The notes: a model not told the origin generated them from the letters alone. DNA of 64,000 nucleotides from CAWCXF01 sp963799455 (GCA_963799455.1 CAWCXF010000007.1:1488001-1552000), one strand, 5' to 3'; counted from the stretch's first letter, positions 17,583 to 25,919 are shown. Numbers and translations: made by a program.

Positions 17583-17872
17583 TATAGTAACATATGTACG
17601 TGGACAATACGCTGAGTTCGCCGAAGGCGAGTTCCGCAAAGGCATGGCGATAGCGTCGACATCTGACGCATAGCTCGGAGTGCTTCGAGCGTACAGGAAC
17701 TGGAGCCACTCAGGAGAGGCGAGCATCTGCCGCATGATGGTCTGGATGTTGGCAAGAGAAACCAAGCCAAAGATTCCGACGAAAGTTGTAGCGTCAGGAA
17801 GAGCCTGAGACCGAGGCTCTCGGAGCCCTGACGCCACTCGTTAGCCATTTGGCATCTGCTGTGAGGGCGAAC
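17583..17872. other. Rest of the AT-richer island, with an attC-like imperfect hairpin
   Basis: Moderate-GC sequence without a convincing gene. On the minus strand a 118-codon open frame exists, but it runs through the hairpin and lacks family features. The hairpin has arms 17791-17798 with 17827-17834 (GCGTCAGG/CCTGACGC) and 17800-17806 with 17814-17820 (AGAGCCT/AGGCTCT), with six bases, 17821-17826, left unpaired on one side. TCGCCGAAGGCGA near 17618 forms a second small hairpin. Confidence 0.5.
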
Positions 17873-18925
17873 TCAGTTCAGCTCCGCCGAATACTCCTCG
17901 TCGATCTTTCCTTCGGCGTCCGCCACGTCCTCGCGCAGCGTCGTGAGCACCTCCTCGCCGCCCTCGACGTTCTCGTTGAACCAGTCGTAGATCGGGGAGG
18001 CGGCCTCGGCGAAGGCGTCCATCTCCTCGGGCGTGGGGACGTAGATGTCGCCGCCCGCGGCGCGGAACTCCTCGTAGGCGGGGATCGACTTGCGCTTCGG
18101 GGACGCGAAGGTCGCCTGCTGGAGCTCGGCGAAGCCGTCCACCACGACCTTGCGCAGATCCTCGGGCAGCGCCAGGAACGCGTCGTTGTTCATCACCCAG
18201 ATCGCAGCCATGTAGGCGTGCCCGTCGAGCGTGAGGTAGGTGAGGCCCGCGTCGGGGAACTTCATGTTCATGATGTCGGTGACGCCGTTCTTGGTGCCCT
18301 CGACGACGCCGGTCTGGAGCGACGAGAACAGCTCGGGCCAGGCGATCGGCGTGGGCGAGCCGCCCAGGATGCGGACCAGCTCCTGGGGCAGGTCGGCCTC
18401 GACGGTGCGGATCTTCATCCCCTCCAGATCCGACGGCGCGGCCACGCGCTTCTGGGTGTTGGCGAAGTTGCGCCAGCCCCCGGTGTTGCCGACGGTCATG
18501 ATACGGATCGTGCCGCCCGAATCCTCGAGCGCCTTGTCGCGCAGCAGCTTCGTGAGCGCGCCGTCGGTCAGCACCGCCTCGGCCACGCGGTCGTCGCGCA
18601 TGAGGTAGGGCAGGTCGAACACCTGCACGTAGGGGAAGATGCCCGCGGCCCCCCCGGAGGTTGTCACGAACACGTCGATCGAGCCGTCGGCCACGCCCTG
18701 GAGGCACTCTGCCCCGTTGGCGCAGAGCTGCGTGCCGATGAAGAGCTCGACCGCGATGGCCCCGTTCGAGGCCTTCTCGACGTAGTCCTTGAAGACCACG
18801 AGCCCGTCGTAGTCCTCGTCCTGCTCGTTGGAGTTGGCGGTGGCGCGCAGGGTGTAGTCCTGCGCCGCGGCCGAGAGCGGCAGCGCTACGGCGGCGGCGG
18901 CGAGCCAGGTGGCGACGGTTCTCAT
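17873..18925 (-). CDS. dctP: TRAP transporter substrate-binding protein, DctP family
   Basis: Periplasmic binding subunit of a TRAP importer, which moves small organic acids with a sodium gradient. It has 350 residues, with signal peptide TWLAAAAVALPLSAAAQ. Family features: a YVEKASNGAIAVELFIGTQL strand and helix near residue 50, then VTTSGGAAGIFPYVQVFDLP, GMKIRTVEADLPQELVRILG with the Arg that usually binds the carboxylate, PTPIAWPELFSSLQTGVVEG and a C-terminal helix pair. It is last in a six-gene minus-strand operon after dctQ and dctM. The substrate is not predictable from the sequence; the catabolic genes ahead of it suggest one that needs flavin-dependent oxygenation. The start at 18925 follows GGGAGGTC. 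Confidence 0.92.
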   Translation of the reverse strand: MRTVATWLAAAAVALPLSAAAQDYTLRATANSNEQDEDYDGLVVFKDYVEKASNGAIAVELFIGTQLCANGAECLQGVADGSIDVFVTTSGGAAGIFPYVQVFDLPYLMRDDRVAEAVLTDGALTKLLRDKALEDSGGTIRIMTVGNTGGWRNFANTQKRVAAPSDLEGMKIRTVEADLPQELVRILGGSPTPIAWPELFSSLQTGVVEGTKNGVTDIMNMKFPDAGLTYLTLDGHAYMAAIWVMNNDAFLALPEDLRKVVVDGFAELQQATFASPKRKSIPAYEEFRAAGGDIYVPTPEEMDAFAEAASPIYDWFNENVEGGEEVLTTLREDVADAEGKIDEEYSAELN

Positions 18926-18943
18926 GAGACCTCCCTTACGTGG

Positions 18944-20410
18944 TCATTGCACGAAGCCCGCGAGGCGCGGGATCGTCATCGAGATCGCCGGGACGTAGGT
19001 GATCAGCCCGATCACGACGACCTCCACGGCGAGGAACGGCAGGATGGCGCGGGCGATGGTCTCGACCTTCTCGCCCGAGACGGTCGAGGCCACGAAGAGC
19101 ACGAGCCCCATGGGGGGCGTGGCCAGGCCCACGGTCAGGTTGACCGACATGATGATGGCGAAGTGGATCGGGTCGATGCCCAAGCTGGTGAAGATCGGCG
19201 CCAGGATCGGCCCCAGGATGATGATCGCGGGGCCCGCGTCGAGGAACATGCCGACGACGAAGAGGAGCAGGTTGATCAGCAGCAGCAGGATCAGCGGGTC
19301 GTCGGAGAGCCCCAGGATGGCGTCGGTGAGGATCTCGGGGGCGTGGCTGAGGCTCACGACGGTCTTGAAGGCGACGGCGGCGCCGACGAGCAGGAGCACC
19401 GCGGCCGAGGCCAGCGCCGAGCGGGCCAGCACGGGGGCGAGGTCGGCCACCGTCATCGAGCGCAGGACGACGAAGCTCACGACGAGCGCGTAGGCCACCG
19501 CGATGGCGCTGGCCTCGGTGGGGGTGAAGACGCCGCCGAGGATGCCGCCCAGGATGATGATCGGGGTCTGGAGCGGGGCCACGGCGCGCTTGACGACGAT
19601 GCGGAAGTCCGGGCTCACGGCGCGGCGCAGAGGGATGACGATGGCGTGCGCGACGAGCGCCAGGATCAGGAGCAGGAGCCAGCCGTTGAGATCCCCCGCG
19701 AGGCGCGCGGGGATCAGCAGGAGCAGCGCGATGTCGAGGCGCAGCAGGACGAAGGACGCCCAGTGCTCCAGCGGGCCGACGGTTTGGCCGCGATGGACGA
19801 TGCGCTCGGCCTTGGGCAGGTCGTAGCGATTGGCCAGAACGCGGACCATGACCATGAGGCCCACGCCCACGAGGATGCCCGGCACGATGCCCGCGAGGAA
19901 GAGCGCGGCCACGGACTCGCCCATGACGTAGGCGTAGATGATCATGATGCCCGAGGGCGGGATGATCGGGCCGATGACCGAGGAGGCGGCGGTGATCGCG
20001 GCGGCGAAGCGGCGGGTGTAGCCCTGCCGCTCCATCGCCGGGATGAGCGTCGAGCCCAACGCCGAGACGTCGGCCACGGCCGAGCCCGAGAGCCCGGCGA
20101 AGAGGATCGAGCTGAGGATGTTGACGTGGGCGAGCCCGCCTCGGAGGTGGCCCATGAAGGCCTGGGCGAACTCGACCAGGCGCTCGGTGATGCCGCCGCG
20201 GTTCATGATCTCGCCCGCGAGCAGGAAGAACGGCAGCGCCATCAGCGGGAAGCTGTCCATGCCGTTGTAGACGTTGCGATACATCAGCGCCACGTCGCGC
20301 TCGGCGCCGGTGGCCCAGAGCATGACGCCGGGGGCCGCGAGCAGCGCGAAGACCACCGGCAGGCCGACCATCAGCACGGCCATGAAGAGCGGCAGGAACC
20401 AGATCAGCAC
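18944..20410 (-). CDS. dctM: TRAP transporter large permease, DctM family
   Basis: The 12-helix membrane subunit that performs sodium-coupled uptake. There is no ATG near the N-terminus; the GTG at 20408-20410 was chosen because it opens the family's first helix (LIWFLPLFMAVLMVGLPVVF). A GTG at 20425 is the alternative. From 20410 the protein has 488 residues, longer than the usual 425-ish; the extra length is a hydrophobic insert in the middle (LDIALLLLIPARLAGDLNGW). Family landmarks: LPFFLLAGEIMNRGGITERL, SGSAVADVSALGSTLIPAME, ASSVIGPIIPPSGIMIIYAY, GGIFTPTEASA-like text and PPMGLVLFVASTVSG. It lies between dctQ and dctP, and a GC hairpin sits just before the start. Confidence 0.9.
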   Translation of the reverse strand: MLIWFLPLFMAVLMVGLPVVFALLAAPGVMLWATGAERDVALMYRNVYNGMDSFPLMALPFFLLAGEIMNRGGITERLVEFAQAFMGHLRGGLAHVNILSSILFAGLSGSAVADVSALGSTLIPAMERQGYTRRFAAAITAASSVIGPIIPPSGIMIIYAYVMGESVAALFLAGIVPGILVGVGLMVMVRVLANRYDLPKAERIVHRGQTVGPLEHWASFVLLRLDIALLLLIPARLAGDLNGWLLLLILALVAHAIVIPLRRAVSPDFRIVVKRAVAPLQTPIIILGGILGGVFTPTEASAIAVAYALVVSFVVLRSMTVADLAPVLARSALASAAVLLLVGAAVAFKTVVSLSHAPEILTDAILGLSDDPLILLLLINLLLFVVGMFLDAGPAIIILGPILAPIFTSLGIDPIHFAIIMSVNLTVGLATPPMGLVLFVASTVSGEKVETIARAILPFLAVEVVVIGLITYVPAISMTIPRLAGFVQ

Positions 20411-20432
20411 GGCGGCGGCCGGCACGGGCGAG

Positions 20433-20454
20433 GCCCCGGCCCGGGGGCCGGGGC
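20433..20454. other. GC hairpin in the dctQ-dctM spacer
   Basis: Nine-base arms GCCCCGGCC and GGCCGGGGC enclose a four-base loop, between the dctQ stop at 20472 and the dctM start at 20410. A stem this strong next to a GTG start could slow the ribosome or RNases and set the ratio of permease subunits. Confidence 0.6.
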
Positions 20455-20471
20455 GCGGCGGCGGTCGGGGC

Positions 20472-21128
20472 TCATTCGGCGCTCGCCATGTCGGTGACGC
20501 GCAGGGCCGGCAGGCGGTCGTCGCCCCCCAGGAGCGAGACGAGCCCGCGCCCGATCGCCTCGATGTTGACGAGGAGCAGGAGCTGGATGCCGAGGTAGAG
20601 CGAGGCGTAGGAGACGGCGAGCGGCATCTTGGTCCAGCCGGGCGTGAGCGAGAGGGACGGAGCGTCCGAGCACAGCGTGAGCGCGAGGCCGGTGCCGGGC
20701 AGCGGGAGCCCCGCCTCCAGCGTGAACGGGAGCCACAGCGAGGAGGACTTGAAGAGGCAGCCCGACTGGACATGCGCCGAGGCGAGCGGCAGGGCGACGA
20801 CCAGCACGCCCAGCGCGACGAAGGCGAGCGCCAGCACCAGCGCCGCGCCGAGGCGGGGGGGCAGGGCGCGCTCGGCCATGTCGATGGCGACGAAGCCGCC
20901 GCGGCGGTAGGCCACGGGCGCCATCAGGCCCGTCATCCACAGCATTCCGAAGCGCGCCGCCTCCTCGGGCCAGGCGAGCGCGGAGCCCAAGGCGTAGCGG
21001 AAGAACACCTGCGCGAGGATCACGCCCACCATCACGGCGAGCAGGCCCACCGACAGCGCGCGGCAAAGGGCCAGCAGACGGTCGTTGATCCAGGCGAGGG
21101 GCCTCAGGAGCCCCAGCAGCACCGCCAT
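20472..21128 (-). CDS. dctQ: TRAP transporter small permease, DctQ family
   Basis: The four-helix partner of DctM, 218 residues. The ATG at 21126-21128 is preceded by GGAGGAGG. Helix 1 (SVGLLAVMVGVILAQVFFRY), then the family motif SALAWPEEAARFGMLWMTG with the conserved WxEE, then a helix after RRGGFVAIDM, helix 3 (LVLALAFVALGVLVVALPLA) and helix 4 (LAVSYASLYLGIQLLLLVNI). A loop of about 45 residues between helices 3 and 4, rich in Leu and Pro, is longer than usual. First of the three TRAP genes in transcription order. Confidence 0.9.
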   Translation of the reverse strand: MAVLLGLLRPLAWINDRLLALCRALSVGLLAVMVGVILAQVFFRYALGSALAWPEEAARFGMLWMTGLMAPVAYRRGGFVAIDMAERALPPRLGAALVLALAFVALGVLVVALPLASAHVQSGCLFKSSSLWLPFTLEAGLPLPGTGLALTLCSDAPSLSLTPGWTKMPLAVSYASLYLGIQLLLLVNIEAIGRGLVSLLGGDDRLPALRVTDMASAE

Positions 21129-21196
21129 CCGGCCTCCTCCCGACGCGCGGCCCCGGTTGGCGTCCCAGGCTCGCGGCCAACGCCACCATCGGCCGC

Positions 21197-21706
21197 TCAG
21201 GCCGCGGTTGTAAAGCGCCCGTAGGATCCGGAGGCGAAGATCAGCGGGCGGCCCTCGCGCGAGGAGGCGCGCAGCACGCGGCCCACGACGATGTCGTGGT
21301 CGCCGCCGTCGTGGCGGGCGTGCGCTCGGCACTCGAAGCGCGCGAGGCAGCCGTCGATGACGGGGCAGCCCTCGGGGTTGGTGCCGTGAGGCAGTCCGTC
21401 GAAGGCATCGCCCGCGGCCGAGAAGCCGGCGCCGATCGCGCGCTGCTCCTCGCCGAGCACGTGGATCGCGAAGTGCTCGGCGCCCGCGAAGGCCTCGAAT
21501 CGGCGCGAGAAGCGCGCGGGCGACCACAGCACCAGGGGGGGCTCGAGCGACACGGAGGCGAAGCTGTTGGCGGTGATCCCCAGCGGCCCGTCCTCGGTGG
21601 CGGTGGTGATGACGGTCACGCCGGTGGCGAAGCGGCCGAGCGCGCCGCGCAGCTCGCGGCTCGTCTCGGGGCCGGGGACGAAGGGGATCTCCGCCTTAGG
21701 GGACAT
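21197..21706 (-). CDS. Flavin reductase family protein (FMN reductase domain)
   Basis: A 169-residue short-chain flavin reductase that supplies reduced FMN or FAD to a partner monooxygenase. Landmarks: ELRGALGRFATGVTVITT, then GITANSFASVSLEPPLVLWS, which binds the flavin, FAIHVLGEEQRAIGAGFS and the HDIVVGRVL strand near the end. It overlaps the aldo/keto reductase gene by 11 bases and lies in the same operon as a flavin-dependent monooxygenase (22589-23743). The two-component arrangement (reductase plus oxygenase) is that of SsuE/SsuD or RutF/RutA systems. The real partner is inferred from position. Confidence 0.9.
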   Translation of the reverse strand: MSPKAEIPFVPGPETSRELRGALGRFATGVTVITTATEDGPLGITANSFASVSLEPPLVLWSPARFSRRFEAFAGAEHFAIHVLGEEQRAIGAGFSAAGDAFDGLPHGTNPEGCPVIDGCLARFECRAHARHDGGDHDIVVGRVLRASSREGRPLIFASGSYGRFTTAA

Positions 21707-22592
21707 CGGAGCCCAGCGCCGCGGCGTAGAGCTCGAACCAGGTCTCGCGGTCGAGATCGACCGCGAGCGCGTCCGAGAAGGACGCGATGCGCGCGGGGTT
21801 GTTGGTCCCCATCACGGGGACGATCCGGGCCGGGTGGCGCAGCAGGAACGCCACCGCGACGGCGGCGAGATCGATGCCGTGCTCGCGCGCGACGCGCGCC
21901 ATGACGGTGCGCAAGGGCCCGCCCGCGGGCCCCGAGACGAGCGCGCCGCCCGCGAGCGGCGACCACGCCATGGGCGGGACGCCGCGCTCCTGGAGGAAGG
22001 CGATGTCGCCGTTGGCGAAGGGGTCCAAGGCCATCAGGCTCAGCTCGATCTGGTTGGTGACCAGCGGCCGGGACATGGCCGAGGAGAGCAGGGTCCAGTC
22101 GTGGGGCCTGAAGTTCGACACGCCGACCGCGCGGACCTTGCCGGAGGCCACCAGCGCGTCGAGCGCCGCGCCCGTCGCGTGGTGGTCCATCAGCGGGTCG
22201 GGGCGGTGCAGGAGCAGCAGGTCGAGACGGTCGGTGCCCATGCGCCCCAGGCTCGTGTCCACGCAGGCGCGGATGTGCTCGGGCGAGGTGTCGTAGTGCT
22301 TGACGCGGCGGTCCGGGAACTTCTCCGACGTCAGCAGGATGTCGCACTTGCCGACGATCTCGATCCGCTCGCGCAGCGAGGGCGAGGCTCGGAGCGCCTC
22401 CCCGAACACCGCCTCGGACTCGTAGTCGCCGTAGATGTCGGCCTGGTCGAAGGTGGTGATGCCCTGCTCCAGGCAGGCCTCGATCTTGCCCTGGACGTGG
22501 CCGGCCGAGCGGTCGGGGTCGTCCGCGAGCCGCCACATGCCGTAGACGATGCGGCTGACCTCGACCTCGCCCAGGCGCACCCGTTCCATCAT
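21696..22592 (-). CDS. Aldo/keto reductase
   Basis: A 298-residue NADPH-dependent oxidoreductase with a TIM barrel. The catalytic Asp/Tyr pair is in FDQADIYGDYESEAVFGEAL, Lys in VGKCDI, His in LLLLHRPDPLMDHH, and the cofactor-binding end in MGTNNPARI. It belongs to the YdhF-like group. The first codons are two adjacent ATGs (22590-22592 and 22587-22589), overlapping the stop of the monooxygenase gene. It is encoded in an operon between the oxygenase and its reductase, so it probably reduces an aldehyde or ketone made by the oxygenase. Confidence 0.88.
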   Translation of the reverse strand: MMERVRLGEVEVSRIVYGMWRLADDPDRSAGHVQGKIEACLEQGITTFDQADIYGDYESEAVFGEALRASPSLRERIEIVGKCDILLTSEKFPDRRVKHYDTSPEHIRACVDTSLGRMGTDRLDLLLLHRPDPLMDHHATGAALDALVASGKVRAVGVSNFRPHDWTLLSSAMSRPLVTNQIELSLMALDPFANGDIAFLQERGVPPMAWSPLAGGALVSGPAGGPLRTVMARVAREHGIDLAAVAVAFLLRHPARIVPVMGTNNPARIASFSDALAVDLDRETWFELYAAALGSDVP

Positions 22593-23743
22593 CGCCGCTC
22601 CCCCGCGCCCAGCGGCGTGTCGGGCACCCCCTCCGGCACGCGCCCGTAGGCGTGCGGGAGCGAGGCCGTCTCCAGATGCGGCATGACGAGCCGCCCGAAC
22701 TGCCGCGCCTCGTCGATATGCGGATAGCCCGAGAAGATGAAGGCCCGGATCCCCATCGCGCGGTAGGCCTCGATCTCCGAGAGCACCTGGTCGGCCGAGC
22801 CCACGATCGCCGCCCCGCAGCCCGATCGCGCCCGCCCGATCCCCGTCCACAGATGCGGCTCGACGTAGCCGTGGGCGTCGGCGAGCGCCCGCGCGCGGGC
22901 CTGGTGCGCGACGCCCAAGCTCGTCGCGTCGAGCGCGCGCTCGCGGATCAGCCGGCCGAGCTCGTCGTCGAGCGCGGCGACCAGGTGCTCGGCGTAGTCC
23001 CTGGCCTCGGCCTCGGTGTCGCGCACGATCACGTGGACGCGCAGCCCGTAGTCGAGCGTGCGCCCGTGCTCCGCGGCCCGCCCGGCCACGTCGCGCATCC
23101 GGCCGGCGATGGCCTCCTTGGGCTCGGGCCACATCAGGTAGACGTCGCAGAACCGCGCGCACAAATCGAGCGCGGGCGGCGAGTAGCCGCCGAAGTAGAG
23201 GAGCGGCCCGCCGGTCTGGTAGGGCCTCGCGGGATCGGTCGTCAGCCCGTGGAAGCGGTAGTGCTCGCCCTCGAAGTCGATGGTCTCGCGGCTCCAGGCC
23301 TGGCGGAGGATCTCCACCACCTCGGCCGAGCGGCGGTAGCGGATCTCCGACGGCGCCGTCTCGCCGGGGAAGTCGGAGGAGATGACGTTGAGCGTCAGCC
23401 GCCCCTCCAGCATGTGGTCGAGCGTGGCCACGGTGCGCGCCAGCATGATCGGGTGCATCTCGCCGCAGCGGATCGCGGCCAGGAGCGCGATGCGCTGCGT
23501 CAGCGGCGCCATGCCGGCGACGAAGCTCAGCGTGTCCTGCCCGACCTGGTAGGAGGAGGGGCACAGGATGTTGCGGAAGCCCTGGGCCTCGGCCTCGAGC
23601 GCGATGTCGCGGCAATGCGCCCAGGACGAGCGCAGGGCGGGGTCGGGCACGCCGAGCTGGGCGTGGTCGTCCGAGCACAGCGCGGCGAACCAGGCGATCT
23701 CGGCGCCGGGGAGGTCTTCGGAGGTGACGGGGACGACGGACAT
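22589..23743 (-). CDS. LLM-class flavin-dependent monooxygenase (SsuD-like)
   Basis: A 384-residue luciferase-like enzyme that uses reduced flavin and oxygen. Landmarks: AIRCGEMHPIMLARTVATLD, the RLTLNVISSDFPGE segment, YRRSAEVVEILRQAW, GGPLLYFGGYSPPALDLCAR and a C-terminal VGSADQVLSEIEAYRAMGIR followed by FIFSGYPHIDEARQFG. This pattern is that of the alkanesulfonate monooxygenase branch, but the substrate cannot be read from the sequence. The ATG at 23741-23743 follows CGGAGCG. First gene of the six-gene operon with an aldo/keto reductase, a flavin reductase and a TRAP importer. Confidence 0.9.
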   Translation of the reverse strand: MSVVPVTSEDLPGAEIAWFAALCSDDHAQLGVPDPALRSSWAHCRDIALEAEAQGFRNILCPSSYQVGQDTLSFVAGMAPLTQRIALLAAIRCGEMHPIMLARTVATLDHMLEGRLTLNVISSDFPGETAPSEIRYRRSAEVVEILRQAWSRETIDFEGEHYRFHGLTTDPARPYQTGGPLLYFGGYSPPALDLCARFCDVYLMWPEPKEAIAGRMRDVAGRAAEHGRTLDYGLRVHVIVRDTEAEARDYAEHLVAALDDELGRLIRERALDATSLGVAHQARARALADAHGYVEPHLWTGIGRARSGCGAAIVGSADQVLSEIEAYRAMGIRAFIFSGYPHIDEARQFGRLVMPHLETASLPHAYGRVPEGVPDTPLGAGERR

Positions 23744-23768
23744 GCGCGCTCCGGGAGGGTCGGGCCGG

Positions 23769-23797
23769 CGGGTAGCATGAGGGCGGGGGCGCCTCAA
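23769..23797 (-). promoter_or_regulatory. Putative promoter of the monooxygenase-TRAP operon
   Basis: On the minus strand TTGAGG, 17 bases, TACCCG. It lies about 26 bases upstream of the start codon, leaving a short leader that includes the GGAG ribosome site. Confidence 0.45.
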
Positions 23798-24137
23798 CCG
23801 ACGCGCCGGCCCGCATCCTCGACCAGGAGGCCCCGACGGCCCCCGGGGGCGGGCCGCGGCGCGGTCGTGCCCCCTGCGCACCGGTCCGTCGGCCGCGCGG
23901 CCGCCGTGACGGAGGCGAGGGGGTCGTCGGGCATGTGTGGGCAGGGGTGGTCCGGGGGCCGGGCCGAGCGGGTGCGCGTCGCGTGCGGGGATCCTCGATC
24001 GAGCTGCCGTGCGGCCGCCCACGGGCGCGCGACGAGCATGGACTCCCGCCGGCGACGGCTTGTCAACGAGCCCGCCCATACGCTACCCGCGCCGCGCGCG
24101 CCCCTCCGCGACGGCGCGAGGGAGGCCCGAAGACGCC
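23798..24137. other. Rest of the divergent promoter region
   Basis: No gene. The DNA separates the minus-strand monooxygenase operon from the plus-strand oxidoreductase gene and should hold the promoter of the latter. TTGTCA at 24059-24064 could be a -35 but lacks a good -10 partner. Confidence 0.35.
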
Positions 24138-25358
24138 ATGAGCGACGTCCTGCGCTACGCCATCGCCGGCACCGGCATGATGGGTCAGGAGCACATGCGC
24201 AACGTCGCGCTGATGCCCGATGCGCGCATCGTCGCGCTCTACGAGCCCGACCCCGCGATGCGCGCGGCTGGCCTGGCGCTGGCGCCGCACGCCCGAGCCG
24301 TCCCCTCCTTCGAGGCGCTGCTGGCCGAGGAGGTGGACGCGCTGATCGTGGCCTCGCCCAACCACCGGCACGCCGAGCAGCTGCGCGAGGTGGCGCGCAG
24401 GCGCCCGCTGCCGGTGCTGATGGAGAAGCCTCTCTACGCGGACCCCGCCGACGCGGCCGAGATGGCGGCGCTCGGCGCGAGCTACCCGGCGCCGGTCTGG
24501 GTGGCGATGGAGTATCGCTACATGCCGCCCGTCGCCGCCTTCGTGGAGCGCGCGCACGAGGCCGCGGGCGGCATCCGAATGCTCACGATGCGCGAGCACC
24601 GCTTCCCCTTCCTCGACAAGGTCGGCGGCTGGAACCGCTTCAACACGAGCTCGGGCGGCACCTTGGTCGAGAAGTGCTGCCACTTCTTCGACCTCATGCG
24701 CCTGATCCTGGGCGCCGAGCCGCTGCGGGTGACGGCCTCGGCGGGGCAGGCCGTCAACCATCGGGGCGAGCGCCTCGGCGGGCGGGTGCCCGACGTGTGG
24801 GACCACGGCTACGTCCAGCTCGACTTCGCGGGCGGGGCGCGCGCCATGCTGGAGCTTTGCATGTTCGCGGAAGGCTCGCGCTTCCAGGAGGAGATCGCCG
24901 CCATGGGCCCCGCGGGCAAGATCGAGGTGCGCGTGCCGGGGCCGACGCGGTTCTGGCCCTCGGATCTCGGGCCCGCCCCGGTGGCGCAGCTCGAGCTCAG
25001 CCCGCGCGCGCCCAAGGGGCCGCGGATGGTCGAGATCCCGGTCGATCCGCTGCTGCTCGCGGCCGGGGACCACAACGGCGCGACCTATCACCAGCACGTC
25101 CGCTTCGCCGATGCGGTGCGCGGGCGCGCGCCGGTCGAGGTGAGCCTGCGCGACGGCGCCCGCGCAGTCGAGATCGGCCACGCCGCCCAGCGCGCCGCCG
25201 AGACCGGCGAGACGGTGTGGCTGCGGCCCGCGGAGGGCGGCGCGGCCTCCGGCCCCGACGCGCGCCCCGTCCCGCGGCCCGGGCACCATGCGCGGCCGGC
25301 GGGCGCGGCGCCCGGCGCGCTCGGCAAAACCCAGCCATGGACCCGGCCATGGGGCTAG
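24138..25358 (+). CDS. Gfo/Idh/MocA-family oxidoreductase
   Basis: A 406-residue NAD(P)-dependent sugar or inositol-type dehydrogenase. The N-terminal Rossmann motif is YAIAGTGMMGQEHMRNVALM; SPNHRHAEQLREVAR follows and then LMEKPLYADPADAAEMAAL, which contains the EKP catalytic lysine. The C-terminal domain has the conserved GGTLVEKCCHFFDLMRLIL, with the His that lies at the active site. The ATG at 24138 is preceded by GGAGG at a rather long distance (12 bases). The last 40 residues are Pro/Ala-rich and look non-conserved. The substrate is unknown. Divergently transcribed from the oxygenase operon. Confidence 0.88.
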   Translation: MSDVLRYAIAGTGMMGQEHMRNVALMPDARIVALYEPDPAMRAAGLALAPHARAVPSFEALLAEEVDALIVASPNHRHAEQLREVARRRPLPVLMEKPLYADPADAAEMAALGASYPAPVWVAMEYRYMPPVAAFVERAHEAAGGIRMLTMREHRFPFLDKVGGWNRFNTSSGGTLVEKCCHFFDLMRLILGAEPLRVTASAGQAVNHRGERLGGRVPDVWDHGYVQLDFAGGARAMLELCMFAEGSRFQEEIAAMGPAGKIEVRVPGPTRFWPSDLGPAPVAQLELSPRAPKGPRMVEIPVDPLLLAAGDHNGATYHQHVRFADAVRGRAPVEVSLRDGARAVEIGHAAQRAAETGETVWLRPAEGGAASGPDARPVPRPGHHARPAGAAPGALGKTQPWTRPWG

Positions 25359-25373
25359 GGCGTCGTCCGGCCC

Positions 25374-25454
25374 GGCCGAACCGTTCGGGCGCCCGGACCG
25401 TGCGACCACGAAGGAGCCTGGAGCGTCTGAGCCGATCCCGTCGGGTCGGAGCGC
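25374..25454 (+). repeat. Interspersed intergenic repeat, copy 2
   Basis: Begins GGCCGAACCGTTCGGGCGCC and contains GAGCCGATCCCGTCGGGTCGG. It aligns to the minus strand of 7379-7460 over its whole length. It lies a few bases after the stop of the Gfo/Idh/MocA gene and 180 bases before the DUF1330 gene. No open frame on the sense strand crosses it with a believable start. Confidence 0.75.
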
Positions 25455-25631
25455 GCTCCGGCCGCGGGGAGCGGCTCGGCGGCGCCGGGCTCGCCGGCCC
25501 GGCCGCGCGCCGCGACGGCTGGCCGTCCGCGCCGCCTCGGGCTAGCCTCGGGGCGCTCGGCCACGGGGCCGTCGCCGCCGCTGCGGCCGGCGCCGCGGTC
25601 GCGGCCATGCGTCCGAGCGAGGAGCCATTCG

Positions 25632-25919
25632 ATGCCGAAGGGATACGTGATCGCCCACATCACGGTGAGCGACCCCGAGCGATACGCCGACTACGTGCGC
25701 CGCGACACGCCCATCGTCGAGCGCTTCGGCGGGCGGTTCCTGGTCCGCGCAGGGCCGTCCGAGACGCTCGAGGGCGCCGCGAAGGACCGCCACGTCGTCA
25801 TCGAGTTCCCCGACATGGAGACGGCGAGGGCGTTCTACGCCTCCGACGACTACCAGGAGGTCGCCCGGATCCGTCAGGCCACCGCCGAGAGCGACCTCGT
25901 CCTGGTCGAGGGCGCCTGA
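25632..25919 (+). CDS. DUF1330 domain protein
   Basis: A 95-residue ferredoxin-like fold protein. Family landmarks: GYVIAHITVSDPERYADYVR at the start, IVERFGGRFLVRAG, VVIEFPDMETARAFYASDDY and a final helix ending in ESDLVLVEGA. The length is normal for DUF1330 (about 95). Its role is unknown; related dimeric alpha-beta barrels act as monooxygenases or stress proteins. GAGG in CGAGGAGCC upstream serves as ribosome site. Confidence 0.9.
   Translation: MPKGYVIAHITVSDPERYADYVRRDTPIVERFGGRFLVRAGPSETLEGAAKDRHVVIEFPDMETARAFYASDDYQEVARIRQATAESDLVLVEGA

Noticed and set aside
17791..17834. Integron attC site
   Set aside because: The stem with one-sided bulge has the right shape, but I cannot find a matching pair of RYYYAAC and GTTRRRY ends, and there is no integron integrase in the window. 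Kept only as an attC-like hairpin.
17481..17837. Minus-strand gene of 118 codons in the AT-richer island
   Set aside because: It overlaps the end of the plus-strand gene and runs through the hairpin; no ribosome site or family features.
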